Shown: positions 22,832 to 36,374 of the stretch, piece by piece
Position numbering within the stretch: position 1 is the stretch's first letter
Layout of the letters: each line of letters opens with the position of its first letter
Assembly (NCBI GenBank): GCA_015039365.1
Contig: WION01000016.1
Span: forward strand, 310,001-374,000
Origin: Amanita rubescens
Lineage: Eukaryota > Basidiomycota > Agaricomycetes > Agaricales > Amanitaceae
Reading direction: 5' to 3'
DNA: 64,000 nt
Notes under the pieces: model-generated
Told to the model about the DNA's origin: nothing
What the model saw: the letters and a program-made list of their open reading frames with translations, nothing else
Databases searched by the model: none
Program-made: the position numbers and the translations under genes

Positions 22832-24780
22832 ATGCCTCTCCCCGCCTCCTCAAAGGCTCCTCAGAGGCATGCTACCGCCGCTGACCCGCCTTCAAAGCAC
22901 AAGAAACGGTATCTTTCTTCCTTTCGCCTCATGCCTCTCTCTTCATCTCTTCTTCTTTCTATCTAGCAGATGGACTCGCGACTCGCTTCTCAAAAGCTAC
23001 CAGGTTCGTTCTTTCTTATTCGCTACCCTTCAATCCGCTTACTTTGATCATAGATACTCCAAAATCTACCGGATCCTCTACCAGCCACTTTACCTCCATC
23101 ACCCCCTCCTTCGCGTGCCTCTTCCCCCGCACCCTCCTCCAAGCGGAAATCTGAACAGGTCTCAGAGCCTGATCATGCTAAACGTCCCCGCACTTCTGCC
23201 AACCCCGATCGCCCTCGCCATTCCCAGCCACAACAACGCCTCCACACTCCTCAGCCACAGCCGCAGCCCTTCCTCCACTCCACTTATCATTCACAGGCTC
23301 CAACCCACGTCCCGCCAATACAGCACCGACAACCTGACCATTATTTCAATGTGCGTTCAGAACCATGTGAAGACGGTGAGGTAAGGGAAGATCCGATCCC
23401 ACCCCGAGTACATGCCGAAGGGTCGGATTCAACGCCACACGATCTTCCTGTTCGAAGAACCAGACGAGGAAAAGGTCCCCAACAGTACTGGGACATGCTA
23501 CATGATAAATACCACAGTGCCGGCCGGATGCTCAAGTATTCCGGTGATGCTCGCTTCTGGTCAACTTATCCCACTTCTCATAGAGAGTACCGGCCGCTCC
23601 CCGAGCCACCTCCTCCCGGCTCTCCATACCATAAGCATGGGGGGCTCATTGCCCGTCTGGAGCTTGTTGATGCGCTCATATGTTTCACGTACTCATTATG
23701 GAGCAAAGACTACAGCCGAAACTCGTGTAACAATGAGACCTGGGCTACGATCGAAGCTTTTCTTGGATGGTGCAGGGACAAGTGGCAAGCTGAAGAAGGC
23801 ACAAATGACGCTGAAAAGGCTTTTCTGGGCTTGATGTATGCGCTTATTCCTCTTGCACGTCTGTATATAGTGCTTACCCCTATGACAGCTTTATGATCGA
23901 AGCCTTCATCCGGGCACGAAAAATGGCATATGCCGGCAAGGGCTCTGACCACTCCGCAATCGAAGTGTACAATGCAATGAAAACCAAGATCGTCTCCACC
24001 GCAAACAAAGCAGAGGAAGACTCTGCGGCTGGCAACATTCCTTCAAAGCAACAGACGCCCCCTATGCTACCATCCCCGGCCAGCATCGCACCGGCAAATA
24101 GTGCCAACTCCACGCCTACTAATCGGGAGGACGCCACTCCAAGCACAGTCAGTGGACGCTCGGCCTCCGCCGCTCCAGCTGGCGCCAGGAAACAAGTAAA
24201 ACCGTCGGATTACCCCATTCCTCTGTCGCTTGTACCAGATCGCTACAAGGGTGTCAGCACAATACCACCTATTCCCAAACCCGTTTCAGACGCCATAGTT
24301 GCAGTCACTGTACCCATTGGCCCTGCCTTTGTCAACAAACACAAGGAGGTCATTGTAGAGCTTAACGCAGCAAGCTATTGCATGATCCAATCCCAAACTA
24401 CCCTAACCCTATCTATTATCGCACGACATTTCCCAAATACATTTGCCCGCATGATATACACAACCCTCTTGCCCTCCGAGGAGCATGAGCCCGACTTTGA
24501 AGATGAAGAGGGTGAATTGTTCTGGCCTGGTCAGTGTATCACCGGTGAAGGTCTTGGTTGGGTCTGTCTCATGGGCAAGGCAATGATCAAAGAAATTGGC
24601 AAGGCATATGGTTACAGAGGCCTCGATGGCGTCGTTCACAAACCAGAACAAAACAGCGATCGCAATCATAGACCACTTCCACCTCCACAAAACTCAAATC
24701 ATCATCATAGGGCTGACTTAGCTCCTCATCACTACGCCAAGACAGCATATAACGGTTCGTCAACGTCGGTCCAACGATAA
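22832..24780 (+). CDS. Orphan conserved protein with folded core and disordered flanks
   Basis: Four exons (22832-22908, 22970-23003, 23054-23835, 23889-24780) sum to 594 residues with exact frame. The start MPLPASSKAPQRHATAADPP leads to HKKRWTRDSLLKSYQILQNL, a Pro/Ser-rich region, and then a folded part: RRTRRGKGPQQYWDMLHDKY, MLKYSGDARFWSTYPTSHRE, HGGLIARLELVDALICFTYS, WATIEAFLGWCRDKW and FMIEAFIRARKMAYA. A second disordered region contains SDYPIPLSLVPDRYKG, and the C-terminus is His-rich. I recognise the FWSTYP...YRPLP...RLELVDAL pattern as a recurring Agaricomycete protein but know no function. Basic clusters (SSKRKSEQ, AKRPRTS) suggest a nuclear protein. Confidence 0.7.
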
Positions 24781-26219
24781 CCATCACCTCCACCTTTGTA
24801 CAACTTCTGATTTATTGAGCTCCTTTCATTTTTTTACGCTGGGCGGCTCAGATGCATCAGGGATCCTCTGGATATCGGATACTAGCTATCGCCTTTGGTA
24901 TACCAATCTCATCACAGCCCTCCCCTGAACTGATACGCATCTGAGTCTCTTATTTCGCGCGTGTGGACTATACGCAATCGTATTATTTAGCGCTGGTCTG
25001 TTTTCACCTACACAGCGCAGATATCACATTCCGTTCTCGGATGATGTATACAGACGATGCAGACCTTAGACGTCTTCGTCGCAAAACCTGTCTCAAAAAG
25101 TTTCATCTGCACGACTCACGGCATCCTTGTTTTTTTCTCAAGTCTCATTTCCGTCTAATGTACGCATACACCTCCCTCCCTCGAACTCGGAATTATTTAC
25201 ACCCCACCTATACACCGACATTCTAATTTTGTATACGTCCTCGTTCCTGCTGTCAATCCGCCATCCACCACGACGCATCAATCAATCCGCAACCCTGCAG
25301 AAGCAGGTAGCTTTGAACTATTAAATTCTGTTCATATCTGTGCTTTATCTATTTAATTATCAATACCATCCGCATCCGTCTCGTATCTTTCAAGTACCTA
25401 GCTGTGAATCCGAAGTACCGGTGCTATTCACGTTCCCAAACTTTGTTACGAGATTGGGTCAGCCGGATCTCAAAATATAACAGTTGTTTGCCGAATAGCG
25501 AAAACATCGGTTTCAATCCGAAAAACGCAGTACCAGTTTCAGCGCTATCCAGAATAACGGCCTCCTTGTTTCACGGATATATGTTGTTGCCGCTCTTCTT
25601 GTCCATGAGACCGGTTGGTAGGTAGATCAAGCTAGTAAAGTTTTGTGGGTATCATATGACGACCCAATGAATGATTCTCTTCTGTGGAAGAAGTTCCATT
25701 TCTCGTAACATGTCCGAAAAAGTGTTGGCGATATATATATATCACTGCCTTCCCGTCAGAACGGTCGTTTCCTACTCTGGGCCTCGGGCCGGAATTAGCC
25801 AGTGGTAGTGAGAACATGGACCTCTTCAAGTGCATGTTAAATCGGTCACAATCTCCTTCTAGAACATGCGATTCGAGCACATTTTCTTCGCATGCATTCA
25901 ACGTATAGAACCCACACTCACGACACGCGGTACGACCCTTCCGGCGGAGTTGTTCTGATGGGCATATATGAATACATTACGCATATGTTTCATGGTCTAC
26001 GACGCATATATCTTGTGAATGTAATGGTTAATGCACTGCAAAGCACATGGGTAGGTTACAGAGTGAGAATGCGAAAAAGGGCCATAAAGGTGATAAGGGA
26101 TAAATGCAGGAATGAAGAATAAAGGTGGAAGATGATTGTCGCTCCTCTTTTGTATATCTCTGACCCACACACACGGTACCAAGAAAGTGCACGCCTCGGA
26201 CAGGGCACGTTGGTCGACC
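24781..26219. other. Gene-free region
   Basis: About 1.4 kb. Short open frames on both strands lack domains and codon bias. There is a small TA repeat near 25732-25742. The right part probably includes the RPS5 3' UTR, and the left part the 3' UTR of the orphan gene ending at 24780. Confidence 0.5.
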
Positions 26220-27113
<894 letters not shown>

Positions 27114-27641
27114 TTTTGTGTGTTTCTTGAGATCTTGAGGGTGTTATTGAACCGACGCGGAGTCGCTGTTGTTAACGACAGCGGCAGCCTAGGCTCGGCG
27201 TTCAGCGTTTGTTTGCAGTTGTTTCCCAGTGGAAATCAAGGTTCAGAGGCGTCGGGTTTTGCCATCAACTATACAGTTTCTATCTTAGGCAAGTAGTATT
27301 GGTTACCTTCGCCAAGGCAACTTGTCACCTAAGGCTGTTGAGACTTTATCCTCGTAAAGTTATTCAAATATGTGTAGTTGCAGTTATGGGAAGAGCGGCT
27401 TGGATGCGACCTCTTGGAGACCAGGTGACAAACGTAGCCGAGTCGGAAGACACGCGTGGATCCGCGAACCGCATGCGCACCGCCTTGTACTGCCACCTGC
27501 CACTCGTCGGACTCGAGGCTGAATTTTAGTCTATGAGAACAATGTTCAAGAAGCGTGCATATTCTATTACTAGGTCTGAGTCGTCATGCCTACTAATCTG
27601 TCATTCGTCGTACTTATGGGACAATAGTACCCGCAATTGAC
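27114..27641. other. RPS5 upstream region
   Basis: About 530 bp between the RPS5 start (27113) and the stop of the next minus-strand gene (27642). It must hold the RPS5 promoter. No TATA box or known ribosomal-gene element was identified with confidence. Confidence 0.5.
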
Positions 27642-28925
27642 CTAATTACGAAAACGCTGTTGATTCATGCACAATCGCCTTCTTTTTCTGTTGCGCTGGT
27701 CTCCTGGAGCGCCACTCGGACGTTTCTTTGCACGTACGTTCATCTCTTCTAGACGTCCGTCATTGCGGAGTGTCCTGGTACCATTCGCAAAAGTGCTTGA
27801 CTTATCTTTGTTCCGTGTTTTGCCATCTGAATGTTCATCAAATGTCCCATAAACTTTCTGTAGCCATGCTCGAGAATTGGTGTAATGTGTTGAGGAGTTC
27901 TCTTTCTCGTCTCTTGCAAGGTCGGTTTCGCAGCCAGAAAGCATGACATATACTGGCTTCATCTTGTCCGAATCAACACCTTGACACTTCAAAACTGTTT
28001 GTGTCTTTAGGATGGCAAAAGCACATCAGTATGCCTGGTTGACCTTTAATCAATTCCATCATCAACCCGATGGCAGCACGAGCATTTCCTCTACGCCTAT
28101 AGAACGCAGCTACGATCATCCAGTGTGCCCGTTCAGCAGACGCCAACTTCAAGAGTTCGATAATAGACTTTGGATCATCCTCCAGTTTGCTGAGGTCGTA
28201 TATGAACTGTTCACCAGCGACCCTGAGCTCGATTTTACTTGCCATGCAAAACGAAGCAGGAGTAGTTATGATATTGGATTCTGTCTGACAACCGAGCGTG
28301 TCAGACGATTGGCTAGCACGGGTACGATGCATCGGGTGTCTTGCGTCAACGGGGTCCTTTGGTGCAGACGATCCAGCACATTTCGAGATAGCAGTATTAC
28401 CAGCGGAAATCGAGTCTTTTCGGTGAGGCTGTGGCTTAAAAGTGATCACGGGCCGAGTGACGCCATTGGCTTGCTTTGGGGTCCCTTTCTCCCGGCTTGC
28501 AGAGGCAGCTGCAGATTCTTTGGGGCCGGGAATTTGCACCTGTTCTTTTCGGTTTCGAGGCTCTTGGCATTGTTTTACCGGGGTAGATGAGTCACGGCCC
28601 TTGAGGTTCAAAGAGCACAAAGCGAGATACTGATGGAGGAGACACGGGTCCTGAGAAAGTGTGGAGACTCGAAGACCTCGAAGAGAATCTTGGGCGTTGT
28701 ACGCGCGTTGCGCAGCCTGCGCAGAGTTAAATCTGACAAAGACCTGCTTGGGAGTGATGCCAGTGGAGATACAAGGTAGAAATGCATCGCTAAGGCGGTG
28801 ATGATGAGGTGGGTACCAGAGGAAGACACAGCTTACATTGAACCATAATCATCGAGAAGAGAGTGTAAATCAGCGAGACCAAGGAAGCGGTGTTCGACCT
28901 TGACGATACTGTTGAGATAATCCAT
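27642..28925 (-). CDS. Conserved fungal protein of unknown function with helical C-terminal core
   Basis: The model starts MDYLNSIVKVEHRFLGLADL, followed by a segment resembling the second half of an RRM fold (TPKQVFVRFNSAQAAQRAYN) and a helix ending LHQYLALCSLNLKGRD. A disordered Lys/Ser-rich region precedes IELRVAGEQFIYDLSKLEDD and a TPR-like helical pair: LLKLASAERAHWMIVAAFYR followed by RRGNARAAIGLMMELIK. After an intron come VDSDKMKPVYVMLSGCETDL and a basic C-terminus rich in Arg and Lys (RNRKRRRLCMNQQRFRN). The AERAHWMIVAAFYRRRGNARAAI pattern is conserved in basidiomycetes as I recall, but I know no assigned function. The RRM resemblance is weak. Confidence 0.6.
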
Positions 28926-28991
28926 AGGTGGCTGGGCGTGTGACAGCACCGCCCGTAATGTGATTTCCCGTGCGCAGTACCTGTCAACTAT

Positions 28992-29001
28992 TATATATAT
29001 A
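28992..29001 (+). promoter_or_regulatory. TATA box of the first secreted-protein gene
   Basis: TATATATATA lies about 65 bp upstream of the ATG at 29066, followed by a C/T-rich leader (cttcctttcattattctttc). The second copy of the gene keeps the leader but lacks this box. Confidence 0.55.
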
Positions 29002-29065
29002 GGTAGTCCAGGTACGCACCCACCTTTATTCTTTCTTTCTTCCTTTCATTATTCTTTCATACACC

Positions 29066-29995
29066 ATGTTGACGCGCGCTTTCATCCTCATTGCAGCGGC
29101 TGGCCTCGCTGCTGCACAGACCCCGTACGTAACTCTTCCAATCTCTCGCGCCACCTTATGTAACAAAATATCCGCAGGAGCATTTCCACGAATTGCTCTG
29201 CTGCGCTCTTGGTCGTCAGCAACGACTCTGGCGCTTCTGCCTGCCTGAGTCCTTCTAGTTTGGCTGGCCTGATCACCGGCGGATCAACAGTCAGTGTTAT
29301 AGACCAGTGGTTGGGTAAAATCTGTCCCGCGGCGCCCTGCAGCAATGCTACGCTCTCAACCGTTGTCAATACAATTGTCGGAGGTTGTTCCAACGAACTT
29401 GCTACTTACGGTATCACGACCTCTGCATCGGACCTCGTTCCGATTGTGCAGCAATATTATCCTACCGTCCGACAAATTGCCTGTTTGAAAGAGTACGTGT
29501 CATTGTAGCTTGCATACGTTGGTTTTCTCTAATCGCAATCGTGATACAGTGGTAATACCAATTGTATCACGGAGACTTTGAACAACATTCAGACAGCGAC
29601 CGGCCAAAACATCACACTTTCCAATTTCATTTCTGTGCTTTCTCTGGCTGGTAACCTCCCGAGCAATGTCACTTGCACGGCTTGTGAAAAAGCCGCTTAC
29701 AACATCGTCGCGCAGCAACAACCTACCTTGGCTTCCAGTGCACAGTCGGCTTTGCAGAGCAAATGCGGTGCTGATTTCACCAGTCAGTATGAATAATATG
29801 TTCATCTGATGGTGCTAACTTATTATCATAGATGGTACTCAACCAAGTGGCATTATTGAATCTGCTTCCACTGCCAGCGCTGGAACGAGTTCCAGTTCTG
29901 CAGCACGCATGGATTTGTCAAGCTCCATGCCAATCCTTGTCAGCTTGGCCCTGTCGTCGTTATTTGCATTCGGCTCAGCCGTTTTGTTCGTCTAA
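29066..29995 (+). CDS. Secreted GPI-type small protein, copy A (family recalled as DUF7729)
   Basis: Signal peptide MLTRAFILIAAAGLAAAQTP, then a Cys-containing ectodomain of about 190 residues. Characteristic segments are ACLSPSSLAGLITGGSTVSV, ICPAAPCSNATLSTVV, QYYPTVRQIACLKDGNTNCI and LPSNVTCTACEKAAYNIVAQ. A Ser/Ala-rich stalk and the hydrophobic tail SMPILVSLALSSLFAFGSAV then LFV* fit a GPI-anchor signal. Four exons. This matches an Agaricomycete secreted family that I recall as DUF7729; its function is unknown, presumably at the wall or surface. Several N-x-T/S sites are visible. It is divergent from the 27642-28925 gene and heads a tandem duplication. Confidence 0.82.
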
Positions 29996-30694
29996 AATGG
30001 CATAGAATGTTCCTGACAATATGTAAGCCAGGCATTGCAAAGCTACTGTATAGTTAGTAAATTCGGACTACGCGTGCGGACGATCCAATTGTCATGATTA
30101 CCCACGTCTATTTACGTAAATACATTACGGACAGTAATTGAATATTGTATCCCTGAAGTTTCACTTGATTTATCGCTTCTGCAAAGCACCATCAGCACAG
30201 GGAGCACATATAATGATTCATTACCATATTTTGTGGCATCCTCCACAAGCCTCGGTTGCACGTAGCGGAAACACGAATGAAGCAGTTTTTTACTGCCATC
30301 TACATGATGTTTAGCCATGATCTTGCTTTGCGGTAGTATCAACAAACCATGCGTGGATATCTGGCTTCATCGGACACCTTTATATTGTCTAGCCGGATGT
30401 TTAAGAACCTATTACACGTCATGACTGCACATACTGTCAATGATCACAGGTTATTTCAAAGCCAAGCGCACGGAAGCCCCGTTTCGCGCTTTGGCGCAGC
30501 GTTTGCACTAGGGTGGCATTTAAAGATGAAATAATAAAAGGATGAAATACCAGTACTCACCTTGATGTCTTTGGGTTGAAAGGTCAATTTTAAACTCGAC
30601 CATGACTTCATATGTAAATTCACCAAACAAAAGTGAAATAATTTTGACTGCCCCATACCAACATGCCCTGCGGACGACATAGATGTACAGATGA
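29996..30694. other. Duplicated 3' flank of copy A
   Basis: No gene. The sequence matches 31948-32860 in order (for example tgtcatgattacccacgtct and gaatgaagcagttttttact occur in both), showing that the non-coding flank was copied together with the gene. Unit B has extra sequence here. Confidence 0.7.
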
Positions 30695-30864
30695 TTATGA
30701 GCCTCTTCCACTCTCCTTAGTTTTCTCAGACAAGGTCATCAACACAACTCTATCTTGGTTAACACACTCACCTCGAGTTCCTTCCCTTCAAAGATATAAC
30801 CATTGGCACGGCCAGATTGACCAGGGCGGCTAGAAATGGAAACATAGAACCGACGGTCAGATCT
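30695..30864 (-). pseudogene. Truncated RPS8 (eS8) copy
   Basis: Minus-strand sequence still reads [23 protein letters not shown] followed by a gtgagt donor, matching the penultimate exon of the intact RPS8 at 32868-33794. About 52 bp corresponding to the start of that exon are deleted, all exons upstream are absent, and the terminal exon (FYLRKLRT in the intact gene) is degraded. It was left behind by the tandem duplication. There is no start codon or complete frame. Confidence 0.82.
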
Positions 30865-30955
30865 GATAGTCAATATAGAAAGCGGTGGCTGAGGGCGTGA
30901 CAGCACGCCGGTACCTTTTTCTTATTTTCTTCCTTTCATTATTCTTTCATGCACC

Positions 30956-31886
30956 ATGTTGACGCGCGCCTTCATCCTCATTGCAGTGGCTGGTCTCGCT
31001 GCTGCACAGACCCCGTCGTGCGTAACTCGTCCAATCTCTTCAATGCGCCACCTTTACGTAACAAAATGTCCAGTCACATTTCCACGGATTGCAATACCGC
31101 GCTTTTGGCCGTCCTTAACGACCCTGACGCTTCTGCCTGCCTGAGTCCTTCTAGTTTGATTGGCCTGATCACCGGTGGCGGATCGGCAGTCGGTATCATA
31201 GACCAGTGGTTGAGTAACATCTGTCCCGCGGCGCCTTGCAGCAATGCTACGCTCGCAACCGTTATCAATACAGTTGCCGGAGGTTGTCCCAGTGAACTTG
31301 CTACTTACAATATCACGGCCTCTCCATCGGTGCTCGTTACGATTGTGCAGCAATATTATCCTACCATCCGACAAATTGCCTGTTTGAAAGAGTATGCGTC
31401 ATTGTAGCTTGCATATGTTGGCTTTCTCTAATCGCAATCAGTGATACAGTGGTAATACCAATTGCCTCACGGAGACCTTGGGCAACCTTCAGACAACGAC
31501 CGGCCAAATCATCACACTTCCCGCTTTCATCGATTCTGTGCTTTGTGTGACTGACGATTTCCCGACCAGCGTCACTTGCACGGCTTGTATACAGGCATCT
31601 TACGACATCCTTGCGCAGCAACAACCTGGCTTGGCTTCTGTTGCACAGCCAGCTTTGCAGAGCAAATGCGGTTCTTTTTTCACCGGTCAGTATGGATAAT
31701 ATGTTTATCTGTTGGTGCTAACCCATTATCATAGATGGTTCTCAACCAACTAATATTGTTGAATCTGCTTCCACTGCCACGAGTTCCAGTTCTACTGCCA
31801 GCGCTGCAACAAGTTCCAATCCCACAACGAGTTCCAATTCCGCGGCACAGCGTTTTTTCCATGGATTTGTCGAGCTCCATGCCTAG
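30956..31886 (+). CDS. Secreted protein copy B, frameshifted before the GPI-anchor signal
   Basis: Same signal peptide (MLTRAFILIAVAGLAAAQTP), same four-exon structure and the same ectodomain motifs (ICPAAPCSNATLATVI, QYYPTIRQIACLKDGNTNCL, SVTCTACIQASYDILAQQQP). The Ser/Thr stalk is longer than in copy A. Where copy A has a single CGC codon between GCA and ATGGATTTG, copy B has 13 nt including a run of six T, which shifts the frame. Translation then ends HGFVELHA at 31884-31886. The hydrophobic GPI tail (MPSLVSLGLSSLFAFGSAVL) is still intact in the next frame, up to about 31947. No GT-AG intron restores it. As written the product is soluble and secreted; a sequencing slip in the T run is possible. 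Confidence 0.72.
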
Positions 31887-32867
31887 CCTGGTCAGCTTGG
31901 GCTTGTCGTCGTTATTCGCATTCGGCTCAGCCGTTTTGTTCGTCTAAAATGGCTCCTGACAATATGAAAGCCAGGCACTACAAAACAAGTGTATAATTAG
32001 TATATTCGGACTATGCGGGTTGAACGAACGATCCAACTGTCATGATTACCCACGTCTATTCATGTAAATACAATTACGGACAGTCATGGGATATTGTATC
32101 CTTAACGTTTCACTTGATTCATCGCTTCTGCAAAGCACCATCAGCACAGGGGGCACATGTTATTATTCATTAAGAGTCGCCCACCTCTTCTTGTAGCATC
32201 CTCCAGTAATTGAGTGTCCACAGCCTCAGCAGGCAATTGCACGTAACGAACAACGGAACCACGAATGAAGCAGTTTTTTACTGCCATCTGCTTGGTACTT
32301 AGCCATGAGCTTGCTTTGCGATGGTATTAACAAACCATGTGTGGATGTCTGGCTTCATCGGACACCTTGATATTGTCTAGCCGGATATTCAGGAACCTAT
32401 TACACGTCATGAATCGGCAATCTCGATGAAAAGAATACTGTACATACTGATCGACAGATTTCAGTGTACCGGTTATTGAAAGGTCATTTTTTAGCTCGAC
32501 CGTGACCTCTTGTTCTGTCAGTGTCTTGAAGACGGAGAAGATGAGCTGAGTAAGTATTCAGCTAGCGGCGCGCACAGATTAAGTTGAAGTCTACTATACC
32601 ATTACGAAACGGTCTAGCAACTCGGCGGGCGTGCCAAGTGCGTATCTGCTTGTACCTATTTGCCCACTACGTACATCGCGCTCACGTCGCTATATTCTAC
32701 ACTCAAGCTCACTAACACTAATGCTTTGTAAGGGGCATATATTGCATATCGCGTGCAAAGTAATATAGAGCGCATGTCTTCATATAGCGTAAATTCACCC
32801 AACCAGTGAAACAATTTTGACTGCCCCATACCAACATGGCCCGCGGACGACATAGATGTACAGGTGG
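31887..32867. other. Duplicated flank plus unit-B-specific sequence
   Basis: No recognisable gene. The left part matches the flank of copy A. The stretch 32430-32820 is mostly specific to this unit. It contains the RPS8 3' UTR on the minus strand. Confidence 0.6.
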
Positions 32868-33794
32868 TTATGAACCATGAGCATGCTTTTGCTTTCCAGT
32901 CCTCAGTTTTCTCAGATAGAACTTGGGGATCATTAGGTCATCAACGCAACTCTATCTTGGTTAGTATACTCACCTCAAGTTCCTTTCCTTCAAGGATGTA
33001 GCCATCGGCACGGCCGGATTGACCGGGGCGGCTAGCGATGGAAGCATAGAGCCGACCAGCTGCAAACTGGGCCTCAAGCAAGTTATCAACTTTGGCATCT
33101 GATACAAACGGTCAGATCTCTAATAAATGGGACTAATGATAATGGCTCACCCTTCCGCCTCTCGTCAATCTTGCGTTGCACGTGGTTCGATACCTTCTTA
33201 GGCTCGCCAGATTCGTCAGTTTGAATCGTTGACTTGCCCTTTTTCGTGACGGGTTGTGCGTACTGTAAAAGTCATTCAGCCGCAGATCTACTGTCGGGTT
33301 CCCTATTCATGATACTCACGTGTGCTTCATACCATTGACGGAAGGGTGTAGCGTCGACCTGGATTATAGCACCTTTTACGAGAGTGTTGGTTCGGACAAG
33401 CTCGTTGTTCGACGCATTGTACACCTTTCAAAAGAATATGTTCATCACAAACATCGAACGAGTACTATATTGACTACTCACGACACTGATAATTCTTGTC
33501 TTTCGGGTAACATGCTCAGATCCCCATGCAAAGTTACCGCCATCGAGACGAAGAGCTCGATATTTGAGGTTTCCTCCACGGACACGGACAGTGTGAATGC
33601 GCTTAGTACCAAGTCTGGTGTTTGCAGGCTGGCGACCAAGCTCGAACTTTCTCTTCTTGCGGTAGTGGGCGCGTTGCGCACCAGATGCGGAACGCTTGTG
33701 ACGGGATGAACGGGAAATACCTGTATTGGATATGCGCAAAGGTCAACGATCACGTTACGGCAAGATATGGAGGTAACCAGCGATACCCACCCAT
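32868..33794 (-). CDS. RPS8: 40S ribosomal protein S8 (eS8)
   Basis: Reads [119 protein letters not shown], then [40 protein letters not shown] and QKHAHGS*. This is the complete eS8 sequence with canonical tail elements. The first coding exon contributes only 4 nt (ATGG, 33791-33794). The 3' part lies within the tandem duplication, but this copy is intact and is presumably the functional one. Confidence 0.95.
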
Positions 33795-34200
33795 GCTGGA
33801 CGGTCTTGAGGATGGGTGTCTTGATGTCGGTCAAGGTTTTGTGATGATACTGGAAATTAAGGTTTCGTGCTATTCAGACTCCGATTCGGCGCTGGCCAGT
33901 CACAGCCACCTCCTATCGCTCAACTTGCACTATGATTCTCCAGGCACATTGTTGGCCTCAGCAGTTCATTGAGAAGTAAAACGACAATTGTGTACATTCT
34001 CGTATTTCTAGAAAATACCGAACAGAATCTATAAATTGGTATCGAGTTCCAAAACCATTGATAGTAAAAATCTACAAACTAATGATTACAGGGGATAGGC
34101 CAACTACGTTTGATTAAGAGGCCCACAGAAAAAAAAGTAAAGAATGAATTGCCAAGGTATGAATTTGAAACAAGTGCACTATTGTGTTTAGGTTGCAGCT
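33795..34200. other. RPS8 upstream region
   Basis: About 400 bp between the RPS8 start and the UGP1 stop, both on the minus strand. It is A/T-rich from 33960 onward. It is expected to contain the RPS8 promoter; no specific motif was recognised. Confidence 0.5.

Positions 34201-36374
<2,174 letters not shown>

Larger units (their letters stand above)
28927..30864. repeat. Tandem segmental duplication, unit A
   Basis: The unit runs from ggtggctgggcgtgacagcac next to the start codon of the 27642-28925 gene to cggtcagatct inside a degenerate RPS8 copy. It includes the first secreted-protein gene, its 3' flank, and the RPS8 fragment. The same order and sequence recur in unit B. Coding parts are highly similar; flanks carry scattered substitutions and indels. 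Confidence 0.8.
30884..33119. repeat. Tandem segmental duplication, unit B
   Basis: Begins ggtggctgagggcgtgacagcac and ends cggtcagatct inside the intact RPS8 gene. It holds the second secreted-protein gene and the 3' part of the functional RPS8. It is about 300 bp longer than unit A, mainly in the flank around 32430-32820. The intact RPS8 lies across its right end, so unit B retains the ancestral junction and unit A has the novel one. Confidence 0.78.

Noticed and set aside
24399..24411. Telomere-like ccctaaccctatc
   Set aside because: It lies within the coding exon of the orphan gene and is a single partial repeat.
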